Source: Pokkaliibacter sp. MBI-7 (GTDB taxonomy: Bacteria; Pseudomonadota; Gammaproteobacteria; Pseudomonadales; Balneatricaceae). Taken from it: DNA of 64,000 nucleotides. The notes under the pieces were generated by a model. The model was not told the origin of the DNA. It did no database searches and saw only the letters and a program-made list of their open reading frames with translations. Numbering within the stretch: position 1 is the stretch's first letter; every line of letters starts with the position of its first letter. This document shows, piece after piece, positions 52,723 to 60,872 of this stretch. The stretch lies in the NCBI RefSeq assembly GCF_029846635.1, contig NZ_JARVTG010000002.1, positions 1,529,501 through 1,593,500 of the forward strand. The letters run 5' to 3'. Made by a program: the position numbers and the translations under genes.

Positions 52723-53595
52723 ATGCCCAGCTTACAGCACCTGCTTCATCCCAAAGCCAAGGACATCGGCTTCCCCGTCCGCCGCCTGCTGCCCGCCGTC
52801 GTGCGCCAGAGTGTCGGCCCCTTTGTTTTCCTTGACCATATGGGCCCGGCACACTTTCAGCCCGATACCACCGAAGGGGACGTGCGCCCTCACCCGCATA
52901 TCGGTCTGGCCACCCTGACCTACCTGTTCAGCGGCGCCATCATGCATCGTGATAGTCTCGGCACCGTGCAGGAAATCACGCCGGGCGCGGTCAATCTGAT
53001 GGCGGCGGGCAAAGGCATTACCCACTCGGAACGGATGCCTGCCCATGTCCGGCAGGATGACGCGGCGGTAGAAGGTATCCAGATGTGGCTGGCTCTACCC
53101 AAGCCACTGGAGGAAATGGAGCCGGAATTCCTGCATTACCCCAGTACGGCCATGCCTGAATTCAATGGTGATGGCATTCACCTGCATCTGGTGATGGGTA
53201 GCGCTCTGGGCCTGACCTCTCCGGTCAAAACCTACGCCCCGACCCTGTTTGCCGCCCTGACCATGAAGGCAGGCAGCCAGTTCCAGCTACCTGCAGATTA
53301 CAGCGAGCTGGCGTTTTATGTGGTCAGGGGTGAGGTGTACACCGATCAGGACGAGAAGGTGGAAGCCTTCAATCTGGGCATCGCCGCAGACCATGACGGC
53401 CTGTGCCTGATTGCTGAACAGGACAGCACGCTGATTGTGCTGGGGGGCGAGCCGCTGGATGGACGGCGCTTTCTCAACTGGAATTTTGTTTCCAGTCGCA
53501 AGGAGCGCATCGAGCAGGCACGGGAAGACTGGATCAATCAACGTTTCCCGACCATCCCTGGCGATGATCAGGAATATATTCCACTGCCACGTTAA
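52723..53595 (+). CDS. Pirin-family protein 2
   Basis: This 290-residue bicupin has PHPHIGLATLTYLFSG, HRDSLGT and NLMAAGKGITHSER, the pirin metal site. Sequence differs clearly from the upstream pirin, so the pair is an old duplication or two acquired types. The start at 52723 follows GGAGGA. Confidence 0.84.
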   Translation: MPSLQHLLHPKAKDIGFPVRRLLPAVVRQSVGPFVFLDHMGPAHFQPDTTEGDVRPHPHIGLATLTYLFSGAIMHRDSLGTVQEITPGAVNLMAAGKGITHSERMPAHVRQDDAAVEGIQMWLALPKPLEEMEPEFLHYPSTAMPEFNGDGIHLHLVMGSALGLTSPVKTYAPTLFAALTMKAGSQFQLPADYSELAFYVVRGEVYTDQDEKVEAFNLGIAADHDGLCLIAEQDSTLIVLGGEPLDGRRFLNWNFVSSRKERIEQAREDWINQRFPTIPGDDQEYIPLPR

Positions 53596-53617
53596 TGTCG
53601 GCAGATGCGGGCTGGGG

Positions 53618-54097
53618 TTACTGCAGGGTCATGGAAGCAGCGGGACTGCCCTGCTGGTCCCAGTCCAGATTCAGTGCCCAGTCTGCTTTCTTTTCTGACT
53701 CCATCAGAATCTTGATCAGCCCGTGCAGCAGTTCAGCGGACAGCACAAAGGTTTCGCCCTGCTCCTGCTCGTCATACAGGCCGATGAGATGACGACCATC
53801 ACTGTGTGAGCCGTGGCGAATGGCCATCACCAGAATCGCCTCTCCGGCAATAGCCGCGGGCGGTTCGGGAGTGGTATCGAGCTTTTTGTCGATCTGCTGG
53901 TGCTGCATCTGCTTCATCCAGCCCTGCGCCTGCGGGGTTACCCCCGGCACCAGCTGAGTGTTGAGACGCTGCTGAATCACTTGCCACAGAATCCGGCAAC
54001 AACGGCGCGTGAGCCAGAACCCCAGCACACGGTCACCGAGATTGACCCGCAACAACATCCTGTCCTGCTTGGCATCGTAGGTAAGCTGAAACTGCAT
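53618..54097 (-). CDS. Hypothetical protein
   Basis: This 159-residue protein has no signal peptide. It begins MQFQLTYDAKQDRMLLRVNL and has a C-terminal ELLHGLIKILMESEKKADWAL segment, compatible with a small alpha/beta fold. No family was recognised. The start at 54097 follows GAGGAC. Three 19-bp direct repeats lie just upstream. Confidence 0.6.
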   Translation of the reverse strand: MQFQLTYDAKQDRMLLRVNLGDRVLGFWLTRRCCRILWQVIQQRLNTQLVPGVTPQAQGWMKQMQHQQIDKKLDTTPEPPAAIAGEAILVMAIRHGSHSDGRHLIGLYDEQEQGETFVLSAELLHGLIKILMESEKKADWALNLDWDQQGSPAASMTLQ

Positions 54098-54105
54098 TGA
54101 GTCCT

Positions 54106-54162
54106 CACTGTCTTGAGCGTTAATCACTGTCCTGAGCGTTAGACACTGTCCTGAGTGCTAAT
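54106..54162. repeat. Direct repeats, 19 bp x 3
   Basis: CACTGTCTTGAGCGTTAAT, CACTGTCCTGAGCGTTAGA and CACTGTCCTGAGTGCTAAT lie end to end, starting 9 bases upstream of the 54097 start codon. They may be regulator-binding iterons or slippage products. The rest of 54163-54398 holds nothing recognised. Confidence 0.75.
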
Positions 54163-54398
54163 TGCCGCGGGCATGTCCCTGATCTCGTGCGCCAAAAGTC
54201 ACGCCGAGTGGCCGATACGCAGCAGATCAGGAATACGTTCCTGCGAGCCTGCCAGACTTGACCGGCTTTTTCGCAGTAAGCCCGGCGTCACATCCGACAG
54301 AACTCCTAGCTTCCGCTGCCAGCTGGCATCTGTAAACCCGTCTTTTGGCTGAGCAGCCGTCACGCCACTGCTCAGAAACTACTGATCAAAACTACTGC

Positions 54399-55412
54399 TC
54401 AGACGGTTGGGCTTAACCGGCGTACCGATGCACGCTGCACCAGACTGGGTTTCATCATCACCGTACGGTCTGCCTGCTGTTTATCCTGTACCCGTTCAAG
54501 CAAAGTTTGTACCGCAACGGCAGCAATGCGTGCCGTGTCCTGATGAATGGTGGTCAGCGCTGGCGTCATATAGCGGGCAAAGGGAATATCGTCGTAGCCC
54601 ACGATGGAGAGATCATCCGGTACCCGGACGCCGTGTTCAGCAGCAGCACTGATCAGCCCCATGGCCATCATGTCATTGCCAGCGACCATGGCGGTCGGCC
54701 GTTGCTGCAATTGCAGCAGCGCCAGCATGGCCTGATAGCCACTGTCGCAGTCAAAGCTGCCTTCCAGCACCCACTGCGGATTGACCACCAGATCTGCCTC
54801 CTGCATCGCCCGCTGATAGCCCTGCCAGCGCTGCTGCGCGGGCAGCTTCTGCATCGGCCCGGTCAGGCAGCCAATATCACGGTGCCCTTCATCAATCAGG
54901 TGGCGCGTGGCCAGATAACCGCCCTCTTCGGCGCTGTCCTGAATGGTGTCCATTCCCGGCTGAATCGGACCCCAGTCCATGATCACGGTCGGCACCGAGC
55001 CAAAACGCTCGAACCAGCCCGCTATATGGTGATTGGTTTCGGTGCACATCAGCAGTAACCCATCGACCCGGCGCTGCAACAACAGATCAAGATGACTCTG
55101 CAATCGCTCTACATCGCCTTCGGTGTTGCACAGAATCAGGTGATAGCCCTGCTGATAACAGGCGTGTTCGACATTGCGCACCAGTTCGGAAAAGAACGGG
55201 TTGGTGCTGACGGTAACCAGCATGCCGAAGGTCTTGGTGGTATTGATCTTGAGGCTGCGCGCCACCGCACTGGGAGCATAGTTGAGCTGAGCGACAGCAG
55301 CCTGCACGCGCGTGCTGATCTCTTCGCTGACGTAACGGGTGTGATTGATAACGTGAGAAACAGTGGAGGTGGATACACCAGCAAGCCTGGCGACGTCCTT
55401 GATGGTAGCCAT
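54399..55412 (-). CDS. rbsR: LacI-family repressor of the ribose operon
   Basis: This 337-residue protein has a LacI HTH at residues 1-25 (MATIKDVARLAGVSTSTVSHV) and hinge, then a periplasmic-binding-like ribose domain. It lies last in the rbsDACBKR order. It should bind the double operator upstream of rbsD and release it with ribose. The ATG at 55412 is chosen by homology; AGGAG lies 10 bases upstream. Confidence 0.87.
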   Translation of the reverse strand: MATIKDVARLAGVSTSTVSHVINHTRYVSEEISTRVQAAVAQLNYAPSAVARSLKINTTKTFGMLVTVSTNPFFSELVRNVEHACYQQGYHLILCNTEGDVERLQSHLDLLLQRRVDGLLLMCTETNHHIAGWFERFGSVPTVIMDWGPIQPGMDTIQDSAEEGGYLATRHLIDEGHRDIGCLTGPMQKLPAQQRWQGYQRAMQEADLVVNPQWVLEGSFDCDSGYQAMLALLQLQQRPTAMVAGNDMMAMGLISAAAEHGVRVPDDLSIVGYDDIPFARYMTPALTTIHQDTARIAAVAVQTLLERVQDKQQADRTVMMKPSLVQRASVRRLSPTV

Positions 55413-55500
55413 GGGGCCAGATACTCCTGCCAGGACACTTCTTGAAGCGCAGCACAAGGGTAACGGCGCCTGCCGCTACCTTTATGCTGGAGCCTATTTT

Positions 55501-56433
55501 TTACTGGGCCTGCAGGAAGCTATCCACTTCAGCCCGACGCGGGATAGACGTCTGCGCACCCAGACGAGTGACGGAAATAGCCGCGGCAGCATGAGCAAAA
55601 GGCACCGCTTCCTGCATGGACTTGCCTTCCAGCAGCGCTACCAGCAATCCGGCATTGAAGGTATCACCGGCTGCGGTGGTATCAACTGCCTGCACCTTGA
55701 AGCCGGTTATCACAGCCCCGTCAGTTCCGGCGTCACTGCGCTGGCTGATATAGGCACCCTGCGAACCCAGGGTAATCACTACCGTCGAAATCCCCAGAGC
55801 ATGGAGGCTGGCCGCCGCCTCTGCCGCCGAGGCCTGATCCCTGACGGCGATCCCGGTCAGCACTTCGGCTTCGGTCTCGTTGGGGGTAATCATATCCACC
55901 TGACTCAGCAGCTCTGCAGGCAGGCTGCGCGCCGGAGCCGGGTTCAGTACCACACGCACACCGGCCTCGCGGGCGGTACGGGCAGCCAGAATGCAGCCAT
56001 CCAGCGGGGTTTCCAGCTGCATCAGCAGTGCACCTGCCTGCTTGATCATCGGCAGATGCGGCTCGATGCGTTCAGCACTCAGACGGCCATTGGCCTCTTC
56101 TGACAGGCCGATGCAGTTCTCGCCTTCGGCGTTGATATAGATGATGGCAATGCCGGTGGGCAGATCGCTCTCCACCATGACGCCATCAATGTTCATGCCA
56201 TCCTGAGCGAAGGCTTCACGCATGCTGCGGCCGGTATCATCGTTACCCACGCAGGCGATAAAGCTGACGTTACCACCCAGACGCGCGGCGGCAACGGCCT
56301 GATTGGCGCCTTTGCCACCGGCCACCACCTGATAGCCGCGACCGCGGATGGTCTCACCGGGACGGGGGAAATGCTCTACCTGCAGAATGTGATCCGCATT
56401 GACGCTGCCTAAAACAACCAGGGATTGGCTCAT
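55501..56433 (-). CDS. rbsK: Ribokinase
   Basis: This 310-residue PfkB-family kinase has VVAGGKGANQAVAAARLG and the C-terminal catalytic motif DTTAAGDTFNAGL with its Asp base. It phosphorylates ribose to ribose 5-phosphate. It is separated from rbsB by a GC-rich hairpin. Confidence 0.9.
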   Translation of the reverse strand: MSQSLVVLGSVNADHILQVEHFPRPGETIRGRGYQVVAGGKGANQAVAAARLGGNVSFIACVGNDDTGRSMREAFAQDGMNIDGVMVESDLPTGIAIIYINAEGENCIGLSEEANGRLSAERIEPHLPMIKQAGALLMQLETPLDGCILAARTAREAGVRVVLNPAPARSLPAELLSQVDMITPNETEAEVLTGIAVRDQASAAEAAASLHALGISTVVITLGSQGAYISQRSDAGTDGAVITGFKVQAVDTTAAGDTFNAGLLVALLEGKSMQEAVPFAHAAAAISVTRLGAQTSIPRRAEVDSFLQAQ

Positions 56434-56496
56434 TATCATTCTTCTCATTTTGCTGAAAGTCGTCCGCCGCTGCGGCCCGCCTTGGTTCTCAGGGAC

Positions 56497-56521
56497 GAAA
56501 GCGAGCCCGGGGCTCGCTTTC
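56497..56521 (-). terminator. Intercistronic hairpin between rbsB and rbsK
   Basis: Perfect 11-bp arms GAAAGCGAGCC / GGCTCGCTTTC with a 3-nt loop; no T-run. It probably stabilises the rbsB message and lowers rbsK/rbsR transcription rather than stopping it. Confidence 0.55.
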
Positions 56522-56551
56522 ATCGATCATTTACCGCAAAGGCAACGAACG

Positions 56552-57448
56552 TTATTCAGTAATCAACTTCAAGTCGACGGGAATATTAGCCTCAACGTCG
56601 CCACCTTTCAGCAGCTTGTCAGCAGTAATTACGCCGATCTCACCGATTTTTTCGGGTTGCTGGGCAACGGTCGCTGCCATCAGGCCACGCTGTACGGCCA
56701 CTTTGCCGTCGTCAGTGCCGTCAAAGCCCACCATCATGATTTTCTTGCCAGAGGCCTGAATGGCACGCACAGCGCCCAGTGCCATTTCGTCGTTCTGGGC
56801 AAACACGGCCTGTACATCAGGATGAGCGTTGAGCAGGTTTTCCATGACGTTCAGCCCCTTGGTGCGGTCGAAGTCAGCGGGCTGGCTGGCCAGTACGGCA
56901 AAGTTGTGTGCCTTGGCAGCCTGATTGAAACCTTCACCACGATCACGGGCAGCAGAGGTACCGGCGATCCCTTCCAGCTGGATAACCTTGGCACCATCAC
57001 CCAGTTTTTCAGCGATGAAATCACCGGCCAGCTTGCCGCCTGCTACGTTGTCAGAGGCAATGTGGCTGACCACTTTGCCGCCAGCAGCGCCACGATCCAG
57101 CGTCAGTACCGGGATGTTGGCATTGTTGGCCATACGCACTGCATTCACTACCGCTTCAGAGTCAGTGGGGTTAATCAGGATGGCCTTGACCTTACGTACA
57201 GTCAGGTCTTCCACGTTGGCCAGTTCTTTACCCGGATCATTCTGGGAATCCAGCACCACCAAATCATAGCCCAGCGCTTTGGCGGTAGACTCTGCCCCCT
57301 CTTTCATGGTGACGAAGAAGGGGTTGTTCAGCGTCGACAGCACCAGTGCCATGCTGTCTGCATGAGCGGCATTGATGCTGGCACCCAGCAGGGCAGAAGA
57401 CAGCAGCACAGCGGCTTTGGTACGAGAAAACAGATTAGCGACTTTCAT
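56552..57448 (-). CDS. rbsB: Ribose ABC transporter, substrate-binding protein
   Basis: This 298-residue periplasmic protein has a Sec signal ending AAHADS and the RbsB pattern (MALVLSTLNNPFFVTMKEGAE, INPTDSEAVVNAVRMAN, AQNDEMALGA). It delivers ribose to the RbsAC importer. Confidence 0.9.
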   Translation of the reverse strand: MKVANLFSRTKAAVLLSSALLGASINAAHADSMALVLSTLNNPFFVTMKEGAESTAKALGYDLVVLDSQNDPGKELANVEDLTVRKVKAILINPTDSEAVVNAVRMANNANIPVLTLDRGAAGGKVVSHIASDNVAGGKLAGDFIAEKLGDGAKVIQLEGIAGTSAARDRGEGFNQAAKAHNFAVLASQPADFDRTKGLNVMENLLNAHPDVQAVFAQNDEMALGAVRAIQASGKKIMMVGFDGTDDGKVAVQRGLMAATVAQQPEKIGEIGVITADKLLKGGDVEANIPVDLKLITE

Positions 57449-57592
57449 GACCGATATTTTCCTTGTTGTGTGGGGTCCGACAGAACATCGGGGAAGTATC
57501 AGGTCTTCATGACCATTAACGCAGCCCGTCCTGAGCAGCGGCAGAGCCAGACACTGACGGCTTATCGGTTCCGTCAGCGCCGTGAGTTTGCG

Positions 57593-58567
57593 TTACTTGC
57601 TTTTGTTGTCGACCAGCACCGCCAGCAGGATGACCACCGCTTTGGCAATCATCTGATAGTAGGACGACACATCCAGCAGGTTCAGCGCGTTATTAAGAAA
57701 ACCAATGATCAGTGCACCAATCAGCGTGCCCATCACCCGGCCCTTGCCGCCTGCCAGACTGGTGCCGCCCAGTACCACAGCGGCGATGGCATCCAGCTCA
57801 TAGCCCATACCGGCGGTTGGCTGAGCGGAGGAAAGGCGTGAGGTCACAATCAGACCTGCCAGTGCCGACAGCATGCCGCACAGGGCATACACCGCCACTT
57901 TGACCTTGTTGACGTTGATACCCGACAGACGGGTGGCCGCCTCGTTGCCGCCCAGCGCGTAGATATAGCGGCCCAGCGGCGTGTGATGGAGCAGATACCA
58001 GGCACCGGCAAAGACAAAGACCATCAGCCAGACCGGAACCGGAATACCAAACCAGTAACCGGTGCCGAGCACGGCAAAGGCATCGCCCGCCTCATTGAAA
58101 CCAGTGGTAATCGGACGACCATCGGTATACACCATGGTCACGCCACGCAGCAGCGTCATGGTCACCAGTGTTGCGATAAAGGCCTGTACCTTGCCTTTGG
58201 CCACAATCAGACCACTGACGCAACCGAGCAGTAATCCGGCGCCCAGTGTGACCACCAGCGTGACCGCCAGCGGCAGCTCCATGGCTACCATGGAGGCGGC
58301 AAAAGCGCCGGTCAGCGCCAGTACGGACCCGACACTCAGGTCGATACCGGCAGTCAGAATCACCAGTGTCATCCCCACGGCCATGATGGCGTTGACGGAG
58401 GTCTGACGCAGAATATTCATGAAGTTGTCGACAGTGAAGAAGTTGCTGCTCATGGCCGACACAACGGCGATCAGGATCAGCAGGGCAATCAGAGACTTCT
58501 GCTCCATCCACCAGTGCTTGCTGAACAGGCCGGTGGCAGGAGTAAGTTGACGGGTGCTGTTATTCAT
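57593..58567 (-). CDS. rbsC: Ribose ABC transporter, permease
   Basis: This 324-residue inner-membrane permease has about 10 hydrophobic segments and the RbsC pattern (AVGMTLVILTAGIDLSVGSV, AAVVLGGTSLAGGKG). The ATG at 58567 is preferred to a GTG nine bases upstream. It follows rbsA in the operon. Confidence 0.9.
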   Translation of the reverse strand: MNNSTRQLTPATGLFSKHWWMEQKSLIALLILIAVVSAMSSNFFTVDNFMNILRQTSVNAIMAVGMTLVILTAGIDLSVGSVLALTGAFAASMVAMELPLAVTLVVTLGAGLLLGCVSGLIVAKGKVQAFIATLVTMTLLRGVTMVYTDGRPITTGFNEAGDAFAVLGTGYWFGIPVPVWLMVFVFAGAWYLLHHTPLGRYIYALGGNEAATRLSGINVNKVKVAVYALCGMLSALAGLIVTSRLSSAQPTAGMGYELDAIAAVVLGGTSLAGGKGRVMGTLIGALIIGFLNNALNLLDVSSYYQMIAKAVVILLAVLVDNKSK

Positions 58568-58617
58568 TATTTTCACTTCGGCAATTGATCAAAGGTGACT
58601 GACGACGCAGGAGGCCA

Positions 58618-60111
58618 TTACGCCGCCTGCTTACCTACGGCAGCGGCCATTAATTTTTCCTGGGTGGCATCGTTGCGCTCAAACTCGGCACTGATGCGCC
58701 CCTCGTGCATTACCAGAATGCGATCACTCATCCCCAGCACTTCCGGCATCTCCGATGACACCAGAATGATGCTCATGCCTTCCGCCTTGAAGGTATTGAT
58801 CAGCTGATAGATCTCCTTCTTGGCACCGACATCGACGCCACGGGTAGGCTCATCGAGAATCAGCACACGGGGACGGGTCATCAGCCCCTTGGCGATGGAG
58901 ACTTTCTGCTGGTTACCGCCGGACAGATTGCGGATCAGCTGTTCCTGACTGGGGGTCTTGATATTAAAGTGGCGCACGTATTCATCCACAGCACCGGTCT
59001 CTGCCTGCTTGCCGATACGGAAGCCCGCACCGGTAAACTGACGCAGTGAACTCAGGCTCATGTTCTCCCGTACTGACAGTTCCAGCACCAGACCATCGCC
59101 CTTGCGGTCTTCGGAGATATAAGCAATCCCGCTGCGCAGGCCATCCTGCGGGCTGTTGTGCTGAACCACCTGCCCGGCGACGCGGATACTGCCCGCCGTG
59201 GCGCGACTGGCACCAAACAGCAGCTTCATCAGCTCGGTACGCCCTGACCCCATCAGGCCGGAGAAACCCAGAATCTCCCCGGCTTGCAGGCTGAAGCTCA
59301 CCTCCCTGACGCCGGGGCCGCTCAATTGCGCCACTTCCAGCGTTGCCTGCCCCTTGTCGGTATGAATGCGGGGGTATTGCTCCTCCAGCTTGCGCCCCAC
59401 CATCAGCTCGATCATTTCCTCTTCCTGCAGGCTTTCAATGGCGCGCTCAGTGATGAAACGACCGTCACGCAGGATGGTGACACGGTTGCAGATCTCGAAG
59501 ATTTCTTTCAGACGGTGGGAGATATAGACGATGCCGCGCCCTTCGGCCCGCAACTCGCGGATCACCGCAAACAGGGATTCGGTTTCGGTATCGGTCAGCG
59601 CATCGGTCGGCTCATCCATGATGATGACCCTGGACTCGAACGACAGCGCCTTGGCTATTTCCACCATCTGCTGTTCGCCGATGCTGAGATCACCCAGACG
59701 GGTCTGCGGGCTGTGGCGCACGCGCAGCTTGTCCAGCAGCTGCTGGGCTTCGGCGTACATCTGCCGCCACAAAATGCGGCCATAAGCGCTGGTCTTTTCG
59801 CGACCGAGGAAGATATTTTCGGCGATGCTGAGATCAGGGATCAGGTTCAGCTCCTGATGGATAATGCTGATGCCCGCCGCCTGCGAGGCTTTCGGGCCGG
59901 TGAACCACTGCGGTTGGCCCTGATAGCTCAGGGTGCCCTGGTCTGCCTGATAAATCCCGGTCAGCACCTTCATCATGGTCGACTTGCCAGCACCGTTTTC
60001 TCCCAGCAAGGCCATGACCTCACCGGGATAGACATTGAGTGCAGCGCCGTCCAGCGCCTTCACACCCGGAAAGGCCTTCTCGATACCTGTCAGCGAGAGG
60101 ATAGGTTCCAT
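58618..60111 (-). CDS. rbsA: Ribose ABC transporter, duplicated ATPase
   Basis: This 497-residue protein has two ABC domains: first Walker A GENGAGKSTMMK with signature LSIGEQQ and Walker B VIIMDEP; the second has a degenerate Walker A (GLMGSGRTEL) with LSGGNQQK and LILDEP, normal for RbsA. Its ATG overlaps the rbsD stop (TGATG). An upstream in-frame extension is not supported. Confidence 0.9.
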   Translation of the reverse strand: MEPILSLTGIEKAFPGVKALDGAALNVYPGEVMALLGENGAGKSTMMKVLTGIYQADQGTLSYQGQPQWFTGPKASQAAGISIIHQELNLIPDLSIAENIFLGREKTSAYGRILWRQMYAEAQQLLDKLRVRHSPQTRLGDLSIGEQQMVEIAKALSFESRVIIMDEPTDALTDTETESLFAVIRELRAEGRGIVYISHRLKEIFEICNRVTILRDGRFITERAIESLQEEEMIELMVGRKLEEQYPRIHTDKGQATLEVAQLSGPGVREVSFSLQAGEILGFSGLMGSGRTELMKLLFGASRATAGSIRVAGQVVQHNSPQDGLRSGIAYISEDRKGDGLVLELSVRENMSLSSLRQFTGAGFRIGKQAETGAVDEYVRHFNIKTPSQEQLIRNLSGGNQQKVSIAKGLMTRPRVLILDEPTRGVDVGAKKEIYQLINTFKAEGMSIILVSSEMPEVLGMSDRILVMHEGRISAEFERNDATQEKLMAAAVGKQAA

Positions 60112-60542
60112 CACTGCCCTCCCTCGAATGCCACTCCTGCGTGCAGGATGATATTGGCATAGGGAGTACATTCACCCGTACGCACCACGGCGCGGGAGCG
60201 TCCGCTCTGTACTTTGAAATCACTGTGGCTGACGTAGTGGATGGCGATGTCGATACCGCGGCGCTGGCCTGCCGCGCCGACCAGCGTCAGCATGGCCTGA
60301 TGCATGTCGGGGCTGACGGAGGGCAGTTCCTGCGCCAGCGTCACGGCCTCCACCGCTACTTCGGCCAGTACCACTTCCAGTGTATCCAGCAAACCGGGAA
60401 CGCCGCGTTTGAGCGCCAGATCAATACGTTCAACCTGTGCAGGGATGGGCAAGCCCGCATCACCCAGCGTAATTTCGTCAGTATGACCAAGCATGGACAG
60501 GCAGGCAGACAAGGGCTGGTTAAGTAAAGGACCGAGTCTCAT
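60111..60542 (-). CDS. rbsD: D-ribose pyranase
   Basis: This 143-residue protein has the RbsD catalytic region (LGHTDEITLGDAGLPIP, with His and Asp) and the C-terminal EGGQ. It interconverts ribose pyranose and furanose forms. It is the first gene of the operon; the start at 60542 follows GGAG by seven bases. Confidence 0.87.
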   Translation of the reverse strand: MRLGPLLNQPLSACLSMLGHTDEITLGDAGLPIPAQVERIDLALKRGVPGLLDTLEVVLAEVAVEAVTLAQELPSVSPDMHQAMLTLVGAAGQRRGIDIAIHYVSHSDFKVQSGRSRAVVRTGECTPYANIILHAGVAFEGGQ

Positions 60543-60872
60543 CGACGGCTCCGGGTTATAGGTATTAGGTGGAGCGAAACGTTTGCGCAAACGTTTCGAT
60601 GAAAATTTCAGGAAGTATAGAGAGAAATCCGGACGGAGCAAGAAGTGTTCAACGATGACGTTCACGTCAAAAGATAGCTGAATCGAATCAGCTTCAGACG
60701 GCACAAGGCCGGGCAATGACACATTTTTCAGATCGGGGCACGTCAGGCCCGATGATAAAAGAGGCGTTCATCGATATGGCAGGCAGCGGGGTCATAACGC
60801 GTACCCCGTGGGTCTGAGCACGGCCGTCAGCACAAGCGCAGAGCGGACAGGAACCGCACGAGTCTGGCGTCC
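60543..60872. other. Control region of the ribose operon
   Basis: 330 bases lie between the kinase end and rbsD. They contain the RbsR operator pair; the remaining sequence shows no gene and no clear terminator. Confidence 0.5.
60575..60598. promoter_or_regulatory. Double LacI-type operator (RbsR)
   Basis: A 24-bp perfect palindrome (CGAAACGTTTGC followed by GCAAACGTTTCG) contains AAACGTTT twice, centres 12 bp apart. Each half resembles the known RbsR/PurR box with a central CG. It lies 33 bases upstream of rbsD. Confidence 0.8.

Noticed and set aside
56399..57841. A 480-codon open frame antisense to rbsK/rbsB/rbsC
   Set aside because: It crosses three well-recognised genes on the opposite strand and shows no domain; it is a by-product of their codon bias.
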